This document shows, piece after piece, positions 1 to 16,900 of a stretch of 64,000 nt of DNA. Position numbers and translations under genes: made by a program. Position 1 is the first letter of the stretch, and each line of letters begins with the position of its first letter. Origin of the DNA: Marthasterias glacialis (taxonomy: Eukaryota; Echinodermata; Asteroidea; Forcipulatida; Asteriidae); NCBI GenBank assembly GCA_911728455.2, contig OU452223.1, positions 17,417,802 to 17,481,801 of the forward strand. The letters run 5' to 3'. Below the pieces are notes generated by a model, which did not search any database, had not been told where the DNA came from, and saw only the letters and a program-made list of their open reading frames with translations.

Positions 1-140
1 AAAGGGTGAAAGAAACAGTCCACATTGTGTTCACACCTGTAGCTTATTGTATTTTCGGTAACGCACAGAGTCTGTAGAGCCCCTGAATTGTAACATGGCA
101 TGTATGGGAGGTTCCAGGTCCAGAATAAGGATGGACCCAG

Positions 141-268
141 GTGTGGATTTCACAAAGTGCTAGGACTAGTTTTATCTTGAGTTAGGACGAGTAACTAGTC
201 CAAACTTATAGGACTTGTCATAAGTTAGGATTAGTCCTAAGTTAAGAGTAGTTTTGTGAAATCCACCC
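141..268. mobile_element. MITE-like foldback element, TGGATTTCACAAA family
   Basis: The ends are inverted: TGGATTTCACAAAG at about 143 and TTTGTGAAATCCA at about 253-265. The interior repeats ACTAGTCC/TTAGGAC blocks. A second copy lies at 50944-51038. Confidence 0.75.
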
Positions 269-565
269 CAGGCCTGCAAGCAATTTTCAGGAACTTTCAA
301 ATTTGGCAAATCTCATCCCTAACTTATAATGTTGAGAAATCCTTACAATATAGGCTCCGATGAGGTGTTACTTGAAAGCAATTCTTCTGGTCTACTTTTG
401 ATGAGCAAATAAACCCAGTTTTTGAGTTTTGGCAGGAAGTGCCTGGTTTTTTTTTGGCACCAAATGTCACATCTCATTGTGGTTAATTATGGTAGGAAAC
501 ACGATTTCCCAAGTGTGTTTTGCAAAGATTTGTCATGGTTAATCGGATTTATGTATTTTCTTTAG

Positions 566-5069
<4,504 letters not shown>

Positions 5070-6486
5070 TATATGTCAATCCCAGATCGTTTTGGGACAA
5101 GGTATGTACATGTCTGAATATCTTTGCTCACTTTTCTCTTTTATTTGACTTCCGTTTCAGATTTAAAAGAGGATTAGACTCATTGCCAGCATCTTGAGGT
5201 ATCAACAATCTCACCAGCAATGAATTTAGGTGCCAGCTTCAAAGTGTAATAACAAAAATTAAAAGAATCGCACTGCAGTATTATACAGGAAACAAAGAAA
5301 GCGTGTACATATTCAATATCAGATCAGGGTATGTAATGCTACCTTGTATGTGTGTATATATGAGTGTCAACTAAGTGCATTTATGTGGGGGTAGTGGTGG
5401 TACGCTGTTATCGGACTACTTGCAATTGTAACAGGGAGTGTAGGGGAGGGACCTCGATCCATGTACTGTGCTAAAACATGGGAATTCTAGTCGACACCCC
5501 GTCGACTTTATTAAGTCACGGCGGTTCGCTCAAGGCCATTTAAAAATGCGATCTATGGGTATTTGGTAGACAGAAGATCATCTGGCTGGTATAATCAACA
5601 ACTTGTTGAATCCAGCCTCATTTTAAAACAGAACTAAATCTGTATTCAAAGGGTGCCATCTTGTACCGCTCTCTCCGAACAAGTCAATGCATCCAATCCT
5701 TGCCTTTGACCCGACTGCATAAATTGATGAGGTCAGAAAAGACCAATTGCGCCACATTGCGAGGCCCAAGTGTATGCTAGCGTAGGCTTGAACAGTTTGA
5801 CCCAAATTCAGGTCGACGAATTTGATGTAATGAGTTGATCTGTGAGATTGTAATGAGATAGTGCCTTTGAATCAGTGTAAGAAACCTCTCTCCCCTTGGG
5901 CGTAGTCTCACCTGAACAAAACTTACCGGTATGATATATCATTGGTTTTTTTGAAAGAGTGGCTTCACTTCCATTGTCCGTTGGTGGTCATGCTCTTAAG
6001 GACTTGCCAAATAACATGTTTGTCAGTGATTTTGTCGACGTTGAGATAATGTGCTTAAGACCAAGTGTTGATGAACAGTTTTCCCACACAGGGCAGGAAG
6101 TTAGGTGGAGATACGGAAGTATTAACATGAACTCACCTCATGTACTAGGCCTTCAAAGGATATAACAGCTGTACAAAATGTAAACCACAGTGTGGATGAA
6201 ATTGTCAGGTTTGTTCACGTTATTTGACAAATAGACCATCTGAACGACTGTGCACTTCTAAAACCAATGATGTACCATCCCTTAAAACCTACATGTAACT
6301 TACACTCAATTCAGAGACTTCAATCCGACCAAATAACAACGCTGCAAATGTACATTGAATTTCTGTTCTTTTTTTAATGCAAATATGTTTACTGCCTTCT
6401 GTTGGCACTATTATTAATTGGGTGTTTATATTCTGTGCTATTCCCTGTATATATTGTGTACTTGTAAACAATTTAAATAGTTGCTG

Positions 6487-6492
6487 ATTAAA
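6487..6492 (+). terminator. Candidate ATTAAA poly(A) signal for the WIF1-like gene
   Basis: ATTAAA lies about 1.4 kb after the WIF1-like stop codon and is followed by a T-rich stretch. It is the best signal I noticed between the stop and the first repeats. The 3'UTR length is unknown, so the assignment is weak. Confidence 0.25.
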
Positions 6493-7009
6493 AGTAATTT
6501 TTATTTTATGGCTATTAACAAAACAAAAAAAAGAATTGACTTTAAAATTACGTAAACTAATAAGGTGTGGTAATTATATCTTTCAGATGTGCTAAAAACT
6601 AAGTCTATGGCAATCATTATGCTTCCAGTGTACTTGTACTATCACTGGGACAAATTTAAGTTGAACAAAATGTGTGATTGAGATTTTGTTTAAAGACACT
6701 AAAACAGGGTCCAATTTTGAAGAGCTACACTGTGTCTGAATTGACGAGTTCGGATGCGGCTATGACCAGATTGCTGTAAAGACCTATTCTTCAACACTGC
6801 CACTGCAGCCAATGGTCATACAGCTGTAGCCCAAATCACTTGATTTGAACGCTGCCTTACTTAACGGCAAGAATGATTAGCAGGGAACCTGTCCACACAT
6901 GATATGACCACATAGTTAATTGGCTGGTAACAGAAGTCCTTTGTCCCCAACACAGTTATTACGTCTGTTAACATTAAAATGTTGTGGTACCAACTGCCAA
7001 TTGCAGGAT

Positions 7010-7320
7010 TCGAACTGGCTCAGGATTCTAACCTTGTTCAGTGTTTGAATGGTAAGACATCTGCTCTAGAAGAGTTGGGGTCATGAGTTATAATCCCACC
7101 TGGGTAGTATGCCTGTGGATTTTTTCCGCAAGACTCTGGGGAGAAAGCATCCAGTATACAGTTCTTATCACACATGGATAAGGGGTTTGGGGTTAGAATC
7201 CCACCTGAGTAGTATTCTGTTTTCCGCAGAACTTGGGGAAAGCACCTAGTATACAGTGCTTATCACACACCAGTGTAGGGTAAAAAACCCAAATACAACC
7301 CAAGTTCTGCTAAATAGACT
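7010..7320 (+). mobile_element. tRNA-headed SINE-like repeat, degraded
   Basis: It contains GTAAGACATCTGCTCTAGAA, then TATAATCCCACCTGGGTAGT, then a body with GGATTTTTTCCGC, CAGTATACAGT and TTATCACACA. Part of the body is repeated at 7190-7290. Related copies are at 39040-39130 and 42720-42875 (-). Confidence 0.6.
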
Positions 7321-7775
7321 TTTTGTTCTCGTCAAAAAAATTGTAAGCTCTTCAACATTGACCCCTGTGTATTAGCAGGTAGAATTATAGCAAAATGTTA
7401 GATGTTTAAGTCTTTTAAGAACTTTATTTTGACTATTTTTTAAAGAATTCACAAGACATTGTCTTTGTGAAAAGAAAGGACTTAGATTGTGAAGACAAAT
7501 CACTCGTTTTTAATCAATCATGAATCAGTCAGACCCAAGTCCATCCTGAAACGCAATGAATGTGATGGAGTAGCAAGTGTAAACCCATTGCCACATAACC
7601 AACGGAATGGGTAGATCTTACAACTGTGTACATGTAGAACCTAATTCTTACTGACACCACATCCTATACCAGCATGAACTATCCACTCAACTGGATTTAA
7701 ATTCACATGTAGCACCATCCAGAAGGAGTTGGAGGCATTAACATTGTAAATTACATACCTGATGCCTCATTTTTG

Positions 7776-7912
7776 TGAAACGGTAAGGCAGTTTGGCCTT
7801 GGTAAGGGGCATCTCAATGAAGGGAAATGTCAATTTGTACTGAATCCGATCAAGGGGCACCAGGGACATGGAGGCAGTTGCCTCTGTTGCCTCCATGAAG
7901 TATCTGGCCTGA
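7776..7912. repeat. Dispersed repeat, GGGGCACCAGGGACATGGAG family
   Basis: Shares AATTTGTACTG, GGGGCACCA, GGGACATGGAGG and TTGCCT blocks with 19413-19600, and more distantly with 39446-39605 and 43245-43425. The 19413 copy has AGGCCTG at both ends. It looks like a short non-autonomous element. Confidence 0.6.
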
Positions 7913-7982
7913 TATTATGTGACAAGTTTTAAACAACATTGAAAAAAACCTTGACCCCACATTACAATCATGATCTATAGCT

Positions 7983-8121
7983 CAATAAATATCAGTGCTG
8001 TAGTCCAAGTCCAAGTCCCTGTTGCCCGAGACCGAGTCTGAGCTAGTCCACACAAAATGGACTCAAGACCGGTCTCGAGTCCCAACACCGGCCTCGGGTC
8101 CTCCAGCACTGATAAATATCA
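7983..8121. mobile_element. Short foldback element with AAATATCAGTGCTG ends
   Basis: ATATCAGTGCTGTAGTCC at the left matches the inverse of GGTCCTCCAGCACTGATA at the right. The interior is rich in GAGTCC and GGTCTCGAG motifs. Confidence 0.6.
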
Positions 8122-8459
8122 TATACACAATATTTCAAAAAACGTCTTTTGAAGACACTTTGTGAACAACATCAAATTATGGATGAGAAGCTATTGAGCT
8201 AACGGTGCTATCCATACAAGTAGTATATGAGTACATATGTCCTGTGACCAAGAAAATAAGTATCATGCTACAAAAATCACAAGTTATATGCAATTTTGGG
8301 GGAAACTGGGTACATGTACATGTTTCTCTGTATTAAATTCCATCCTGACGGTGGAACATGCTGTCCATTACAACGCCATTAACCCTTCAGAGACCGTAGT
8401 GGCTGCAAACAGCTTGTACCAAAATGCCCGTGGTGACCTACCGATAAGGTCTGCTCCTG

Positions 8460-8590
8460 CAGCCGATTTCATGAAACTTTACGCAACTGCGTATGTCCAC
8501 TTGTGCAACATTTGGTGCGTAAGTTGGGCCACTTGTGCAATAAAGTAGACTTACGCAGTTGCGTAAAGTTTTGTGAAATCGGCTGCTGAA
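8460..8590. mobile_element. MITE with about 30-bp terminal inverted repeats
   Basis: CAGCCGATTTCATGAAACTT at the left is inverted as AAGTTTTGTGAAATCGGCTG at the right, and the pairing extends inward through TACGCAACTGCG. The spacer is about 60 bp. Confidence 0.85.
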
Positions 8591-9427
8591 CTTACATTAG
8601 CCAGTGTTTTCCCATGTTATAACATACATGTACTACATTTCTTAAACAAGACAAAAAAATTTCCAGATGTTACTACTGAAAAACAAAATGAGTAAAAAAA
8701 AACCCAGCCATGTCTGGGCGTAAGGTGATTATTATTCTTAAATGAATGGTCTCTAAAGGGTTAATTATTCATAAATAATAATAACCCTGATTAATACTGA
8801 TACGCATAATTTTCATAAATTAGACTTCATTAAGCCAAGATACCAGTGGTGCATTATTTATCAGCACTATGTACGGAATCACTAAAATGCAAACAACTTT
8901 ATTGCAATATTTTTTTGTTTCATTGTTGAACCAAACCTCACCCTGCAAGTACTACAACGGAATATTGCGATGTTGAGGTTAAAGGTCACTCCAGTGAACT
9001 AGATTGTCATGCAAATAAGTATTTACAAGTAGTGGACTTGGTTCATGTTATATATTTAGTCATTTGATTATTATTAAATGATTAATCTTTCTCGAGGTGC
9101 TAACACATTAATATTTATTATTTTTATATTTTATGTTACCTGTTCAATTTATATTATTTTTAACCAAATAATTGTCTTTCAATAAGTGTATTTTCAATTT
9201 GTTGCTGTAAAGAAAACAAAAATAATAATAAAGTTACAATGGTACCTGTTTAAAATGAGCACACTGTTCCAAACATTTTCTTGTATTCACATACTTACAA
9301 GAGGTGCATACATTATTCAGGCGAGATAGGAACCAGCTGTACATAATACAAATTACACACACTTGATCCGTGGTTCGACTCCCTTATTTAAACAAACTCT
9401 TCATTTTCATTCCTATTCGAGTCCCAA

Positions 9428-9697
9428 TTTCACAGAGCGGCCGATTTTGTGCTTACTGTGCAACTTCCATTTCATAGCACTGCTAAACCGAAAGCACAGA
9501 ATTTGACATGCTAACCTTCCGGCACTTACTACTGTGAGCAACTAACTCACGCTACATTGCAAATTAATTGTGAACATGCAAGCTGGCCGCCTAATGTTCT
9601 TGCTAACCTGTGAAAAACTTTTGCGCCCGAATAAATATTTCTGCTTAACAAAGCATGAAAATGTGCTAACCTTTCAGCAGCTCTGTGAAACTGGCCC
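9428..9697. mobile_element. MITE with CCAATTTCACAGAGC ends
   Basis: The left end TTTCACAGAGCGGCC pairs with GCTCTGTGAAACTGGCC at the right. TTAGCAC/GTGCTAA blocks continue the symmetry inside. It abuts the long palindrome at 9700. Confidence 0.7.
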
Positions 9698-9699
9698 CT

Positions 9700-9781
9700 G
9701 TTGAAAACAAGGCTTGGAAATTGTTTTTAAGCCAACTTACGTAAGTTGGCTTAAAAACAATTTCCAAGCCTGGTTTTCAAC
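9700..9781. repeat. 82-bp near-perfect palindrome without spacer
   Basis: Two 41-nt arms meet at TTAC|GTAA with no loop. I count one mismatch, at the tenth base from each end. Confidence 0.95.
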
Positions 9782-10985
9782 ATTTTCTAAGAGAACAAGG
9801 CAATATTTAAAAGATTGTACCATTAGCAATGGATCAAACTAGAGATTGTTAGAGAAAATAGTCTGGTACATTGTTACGTAAATGAATAAGTCAAGGTACA
9901 TCCAATAGATATACAGGGAGTATGACAAAAATGGCTGACAAACATTGACTTTCATGATACAAAGCTATTAGTGGATTCAAAACCCAATTTTCATTTTACA
10001 TGATTTACATAATGTACAATTAAATCAAAAGCACTTACATGTACATGTTTGACATCAGAATTGAAAAAAAAGTTGCAAATTTAAAAACGGCCCAAATTTT
10101 ACTTAAATTAAGGCACAATTTTTCACACTTAAAAAGTCACTCTTGTACCAGGAAAAACCAACTTGGATTCTCCATTGTACACACAGCACACATACACGTA
10201 CCCAACTCTGTAAAGTACGCAATTTATCTTTATAGAAAAATATAGAAACATGGCAACATTTAAAAAAAAAAAAAAAAATTATGGATTGCGTACGTTTAAG
10301 ACACACATTGTGACCCATTTGCATAGCTTGGAAAATTATGGACTTCGTTAACTCAGCCGGGAAACTTAAACTAGCCTCCGATTCAATCAGTATTCACATT
10401 TTATACACAACTTATTTTTGCTGGGTGTTCAGATATATATACAGCTATATACAATTGATAAAACAGCTTTTAAAAAAGACTTCTACTGCATTGTCTGGGA
10501 CAAAGGCCATGTTTCTTACTGGAACATTCTTAAGGGAACATTGAACAGACTTTTGGCGTAAAAACGTGTTTCTTAAAACCTGCTCACCTCTTTAATTCAA
10601 AGAAAACAGCATCTGAGGAACTTTCAGCCCCTTTATATAGTACCTTCCAACTCATCAAAGACATATGGCGCAAGATGAAATCGGTGTTCTTGACCGTTTT
10701 CTCCACATTGATGACAAGCGCGGACTCCTCACTATCACTTGTAAGTTTCAGGACAATTTCTGTTCATAATTATGAAGAGTCAACTGACAGTGGAAGTGTA
10801 GATCGACGCTGGTGACCTTGGCTCACTCTGAATGCTTTGGAAGTGGTCGGATGTCAGAAACTGCACTGGTCAATTTGATTGGGCAACTTTCAACCTTGAC
10901 CTATTTTTCGATTTAGTCTCAATTGTTTCAGCACACAGACTGGTGTATGTAAATTGACGTACTAAAGTGTTCCATGTTGAAGTCT

Positions 10986-10991
10986 TTTATT
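10986..10991 (-). terminator. AATAAA poly(A) signal of the FLACC1-like gene
   Basis: AATAAA on the minus strand begins 9 nt after the TGA stop (11002-11000). If used, the 3'UTR is only about 30 nt. A longer alternative 3' end cannot be excluded. Confidence 0.5.
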
Positions 10992-10999
10992 CCAGGCAA

Positions 11000-13900
11000 T
11001 CAGAACGAACCATTTGTAAGAGACTCTCTTGCCAATGGGACAAACAATGCATCTTGGGCACTATTGGTGCTTGAGTCGGGGGTGGGCGTTTTTCTCTGGC
11101 CGTACGTGGTGTGAGGTCTTCGTATCGAACCCTGGCTGTTGGCGCTTGATTTCAAATGCCCAGTCTCTCCAGCTTTCCTGAAGGCTTTCAGAGCCTCACG
11201 CTTGGTGCCTGGTGCACTGACTGGACGCAAGATTGGGATACGAGGTTTACCGTCGGACAATGGATCTGCGCAGGCGATGTTGATGTTGGATCGATTCTTA
11301 ACATGGACGAGCATCTGTGGGAGAGATAGGGGAAAGATTCAGAGAAATGTGAAAACGTTCATAGAATTTAAGCATCAAGAGAAAAAAAGATTATCAACAT
11401 TAAGCAAGGCCTTCGATACCCGCAGTATTAGACTGCTTTGGGTCTTCTATACCCACAGTTCCCCCTTTAGGCTACCCCTCCCCATTTCCCTGTCCTTGTG
11501 CTTGCTACCAACTGACACAGCTCAGTGAGCGCACACTTCCCACCCACACCCAGCACGATTCTGTTTCGCTGTGCATCCCAGGCTCCATCGCATCTACAGT
11601 TCTTAAGCGGCATGCAGCATCAGAGTCTGGTATTCTCCTGAAGATGATCAGAGCATACTGATCGAAACGTCAAGTTGTTTGACCATTGGTTCTTTTTAGA
11701 ACCACCCCAACTCATTAGAGATAATTACATGGTGTTACAGCTTATAGATTATAGATATCAAAGGTGCTAGCTCCATCAAAATAAATTATGAATTGGAGAT
11801 AGAAACTTCTATTGTTGGAGCTTGGTAAAAATAGTGTTACATCTACTTTTTCGCTTCAATCAAAAAAGGAATCATCAAAAAAGTTCTTCCTAATCAAACT
11901 TGATCAAGGGAGTTTCAGGATAGAGTTTTAGGATACAGTCACACCTACATTACATCATAACATTCATACCTGCATTAGTTCTTTTGTATTGGTAACTTTC
12001 TCCACTCGTTTGACTTCAGTCACTGATTTCTCTGTGAATAACTCGTCACACTTTTGGAGGTAACGTCGTCTGTTAAAAAAAAAAGTACTGAATCTATGAG
12101 AATTTGATAAGCGGCAGAAATGCATTTACTGGAAACTTTTTACAGTTTGCTGTTAACGTATTATTTCAAGTTCTAAATTTGAGTTATTTTAAATAAAAAG
12201 ACATTAGTAAAAACAACGAATATTTAGAGTTTAGAGTTTAGAGTTAAAGTGTTAGAAATTGAATTAAGAATCAGAAAGTCTACCAACCTTAGTTCGGCAT
12301 TTTCAGTCATCAATAGATGAATACGCTCTTTATATTTGTCGTCGACCTCATCTACTTTATCTTGAAATGTCTCCTTGTAATTTGACAGCTGCACTTTCTG
12401 TTGATTTGAAAAGTAGCCAATGAAAAAGAGAGAAGTTTAGTCAATTGTTACTGTCAAAAGGAAAAGTAAAAGATTATTTGAACGTTGATTAAACAATTTG
12501 TAAACTGCCAAGGCACTTATTAAAAAGAGCTTTCCAGTGATGTCCATTGGCATTCATTCAAGTATTTATTCAGGCTTTAACCCTCCTACTGTCTGACCAT
12601 TCAGTATCATCATCCACCATGGTTTTGACCAATTAATAAACTGTGTCGGCCCACAATATGATAATCATGCAGTGAATCCTTTTTACACAGTTCAGAGTCA
12701 ACCCTCCTACTGTCTGACCAGTCAATATCATCCACTGTGGTTATGAATGATATTATGTACTATGCCAGCCTGCAATGTACATGGTGAATGCATCTATACA
12801 TTTAACAGACAACCCTCCCACTGTCAGACCATTCAATAGTACCACTGTGGTTTTTAATGATAGAAAGACTATCATGTGTCACACAACATTCTCATTATAC
12901 CAATAAGGAACCTGACTATTTTGCCCTTCCAGCCTCAGTTTGGTTTCATTGATTTGAATGGAAGAAATACAAGATGGCTGCACCGTGTTGAAGCTAGATA
13001 GTGTACTAAACAAGTGAACAACCTCACACTTTGAACCTTATGTTCTGATACCTTGCCTGGTCTTCCACAAAGCCAAAGAACATGTTCCATAGATCTTACC
13101 AGTTGTTGAAGCTCATGCTGGGTGGATTTCAGATTATCTTCCGTCACGGCAAGTTTGTCAGTCTTCTCGTCTAGCTGGGTCTGGACTCGTTTCAGCTGCT
13201 CTAAAGCTCTCTTAAGATTAGCGACATCGGCGGAGGTACTGGAGAATCGATTCATCATACCCTAGGGAGAGAGAACCACCAAACCAGATTAAATCAATAA
13301 ATCCATCACCTGCCTGGGTTCTAAATTTCATATTGACACAAATGGGACACTTCGGAATGCTAGGTAGAAGTAGGCATACTGGGTAAATTTCCATTGTTTT
13401 TTTTTCAGTTCTGAGCATTCACACATTTCTGAGAAAAATGGATTTACCTCCTGTCACCTAACTTCCCCAAAAGTCTTCCATTACTATTTAGGATTCAAGT
13501 TTGCTTGAAAACAAGCAGAGGGAGTGGTACAACAGAAAATAGTACCATTTTGATTTTTTTTTAATAACTAGGGGGTCACTGGATCACCCCTCTTAAGTTC
13601 CTACCTGATGAACATCCAAATGACTTGACAGTAACCCCCCCCCAAGTCACAGTTTTTTTATTGAACAAAAATATCCAGGTGAACTGTGCTGCAAAACCCT
13701 ATTCCCATAAGTTGTACATGTATTGTCCCGTATATAAAGTACACGTACATTAGATGCATACAAAAAAGGTATAACATGCAACTTTTATTGATATTATTTC
13801 CAAATTTCAATCGGATTACTTAAACTACAGTGCCACCAATGAAAGTTAAGTTGACCTCAGTTTCTGCTGTGGATGATTAAATAAAAGGAAGACACACCAA

Positions 13901-16900
13901 TCTGACTACCAAAAATTCAAAATTGAGGAATATTTAAAGGGAAAAAAGTAGTTTTCTTACTTCGATTTCCTTTTTGTGGTCTCGGTTCATCAGCTGGATT
14001 TGTCGTTGGAATTCTCGATTCATAGTTTTCTTCTCTCGCATCGCATCTTCCAGCAAGTCCGTTCCTGTGATTTTCAAAAGCATTCTACTAATTAGAAACA
14101 CAGACTGAAAATAAGAGTTGAAAGAAACGCAGGTAGATCCATTGTTTCTTTTTTTTCATGTTACATCTAATACCGTGGATAAAAAAAGCTCAAGAGGTCA
14201 TTGGTATCCAGACAGCCTCAGCATTTCTGGATTGACAGCAACCTTGTGTCACATCATAGTACACCATTGGGAGCCTTTTAGGAAACTGTAACTAGTCAAT
14301 TGGTAAAATTGCAGGTACAACCATGTAAAAATCTCTTTTGGGAGGAGTGGTGGCTCTGAAAAGAGCCGGTGTGGTCTCAACGTTTCAAATAGTATACTCT
14401 GCTCACCTGAGACTTGGTGCTTGGTGGCAATTCACACCTATCAGGAAAATCCATTTTTTCTTGGAAACGTGCGCATAATTAGAACTGCGTAAACAATGGA
14501 TAACTAAACTGGTATGTCTGCTGCCACCTACATCTCATGAAGTAGCCCAGTGACAAAGGCCGAATGTGATGTCATAAAAAAAAATCTCTTAGTAATTCTT
14601 AAGTATGACTTAAAACCTTGCATGCTGGAGATACAATCTAGCGAAGTTTGCGGCAACACCATGTACATGAAATATCTCTCTATGAGCTGTGGTGGTTCTG
14701 AAGAGAACCAGTGGTGAAACAACTTGATGTTTCGATCAGTATGCTCTGATCGTCTTCTAGAGAAATCTGAAGACCTGAAGCTGTTCAGAGTATAATGATC
14801 GAAACGCCAAGCTTGTCACACCATCAGTTTCTTTCAGAACCACCACAACTCATACAGAGAGATTTTTTCCATGGTCAGTAAATCTTGGTACTTACTTTGC
14901 TCATGTATAGCCTTGTCCATATCCTCTTGGAATCTTATCTTCATATCACTTTCTTTCTTAGCCCATTTCTCCTCCATATCCTGCACAAGGGTGCCCTTAT
15001 ACGCCTCAAAAGCACCCTGTAGGAACTCCAGCTCGCCCTTCATACGCCCTGAAAGAAGATATTCAAGGGTAAAGCTGGTTTCGTAAATGCAAGATAAAAT
15101 GACATCAAATTCTTGTCATTAACGATATGATGTCACGGTGAAAGTTGCACCATTTCATTGCAATAAACTGCGACTTTCCCTCAGCGGGTTTGTCTGAAAA
15201 TGTGTGATTACAAACAAGCATGCAACCAAAAATATGCAGCTGTCTTTATCTCTAACAAGCCCCAGTCCCCCTCCCCTCCTCACCACAAGCATTTTCTAAA
15301 ACTAAAACTTAAACAAAATGTTTTTTTTATGTAATTCGCCCATCACAAGGCCCAAAGGCCACTGGAGGTGTGGGCTACTTTTTTTGAAGGGATGGAGACC
15401 TGCCCCAATACACAGAAACAAGACATGGAGAGATCTAAGTGCAAGTCTCTTCACAGCACAGCTGAGAACAGGGAGGGGTAAACGAATCCGTTGCGAGACA
15501 AACATAACTGCCTCTTCCCCTATTTGAAGTGTCTTGCTCAAGGACACAAAATGTCATGACCATGCTGATGACTAAGCCACAAGAACTTGAGTCCGATGCA
15601 CTAAACCGCTCGAATCGCTACTCATTGTCAATCAAAAAACTTTTTGGCTTTTCCCCAACTATTATTTAGTAAAATTCAAACAGCTACCGTCAAAAACCCA
15701 AATGTGTTTGGACTGTTTAAAAGATTTGCACATGTTGCCCTATTTTAAAAACACATGTAAAGTGGTTGCACAGCACTGAATCCATCAATTTTGGCAAAAC
15801 CAGGAGGTGGTTTCTGGAGGATGTTGGATGCTTATTTGTGTACTGACCAAGGACAGCATTGCTGGCCGACTTGTGATGTTCTAACTCTTTGCTATGAAGC
15901 TGTTTCATCATGTCTAGTTGCTCATCTTGGTCCTGCTGTAAACCTCTTAGTTCCTCCATGTGCTTCCTCTCAACGTCTTGTAACTTCTCCTTCAGGGTGC
16001 TTGCCAACTAAAGACGCACCAAACAGAAAGATGGCGTTTAATGCAATAGTCTTCAATGGCCATTCTTATGACATTTGTAAATACATAATATACGGAGCAA
16101 TAATGGTTAAGTGTCTTGCTTATGGACACAAGTGTCAAGACCGGGACTTGAACCCACACTCTACTGATCAGAAACATCAGAGCTTGAGTCCGGTGCATTA
16201 GACTGCTCAGCCACGACACGCATTTGAATGAAAATCTATAAATTATAATTTGTATTTTTCGCTACTGGCCCATCTTTTCTATTATCCATTAGTGCTTGAT
16301 CACATTGCAGCCATATTCGTTTGGTTCCCAGTAATGCCATACAGTTTTATAGCATAAATAGTGCATCAGGCGCCTGTCCATTTGCCTCCCAGTCTCAGTT
16401 TCACCCACAGAAATAGACACTGGAGAATGCTGTGTGTGTGTTGTTATCTGCAAGTATCTGCTTTGAGAACAATTCCTGCACGCTGTCATTTTACTTGTAC
16501 AGCAAATTTCAGCTTTCCCATTAGCTAATCTGGTTATTATGCGATACAGGCACGTCACAGGGTGGCTCGGGTGGCTAGTGTGTGAAAGAGCTTGCCTTTC
16601 ACCACTGTGGCCCTGGTTTGATTCCTGGCTAGGGCCATAATGTGAGTAGAGTTGTGTGTTGGTCCACTCCAGTGCCACAAAGTTTTTTTTCTCCGGACCA
16701 TCCAGTTTTCCTCTCTCCAGAAATATCAAACAATTTTGATCTCTGGCTGTGCTCCATGGGCAAGGTCAATGTGGCTGGCTGCCATAATGCACCTTCACAT
16801 GCTGCAGCTTGAACACATTGTAGCCGCGTCCTTCGCAATTCAGCTTCTCAGCTGCAAGTAAGGATGATTAGCCTCACAAATTATAATACACTGCTGAGAT

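Larger units (their letters stand above)
5070..10985. other. Intergenic region between WIF1-like and FLACC1-like 3' ends
   Basis: I see no coding exon here. The first about 1.4 kb is probably 3'UTR of the WIF1-like gene. The rest holds dispersed repeats, listed separately. The two flanking genes converge on this region. Confidence 0.6.

Noticed and set aside
16289-16729. 146-residue open frame, minus strand
   Set aside because: It overlaps a SINE on the opposite strand, has no splice-site support and no recognisable motif.
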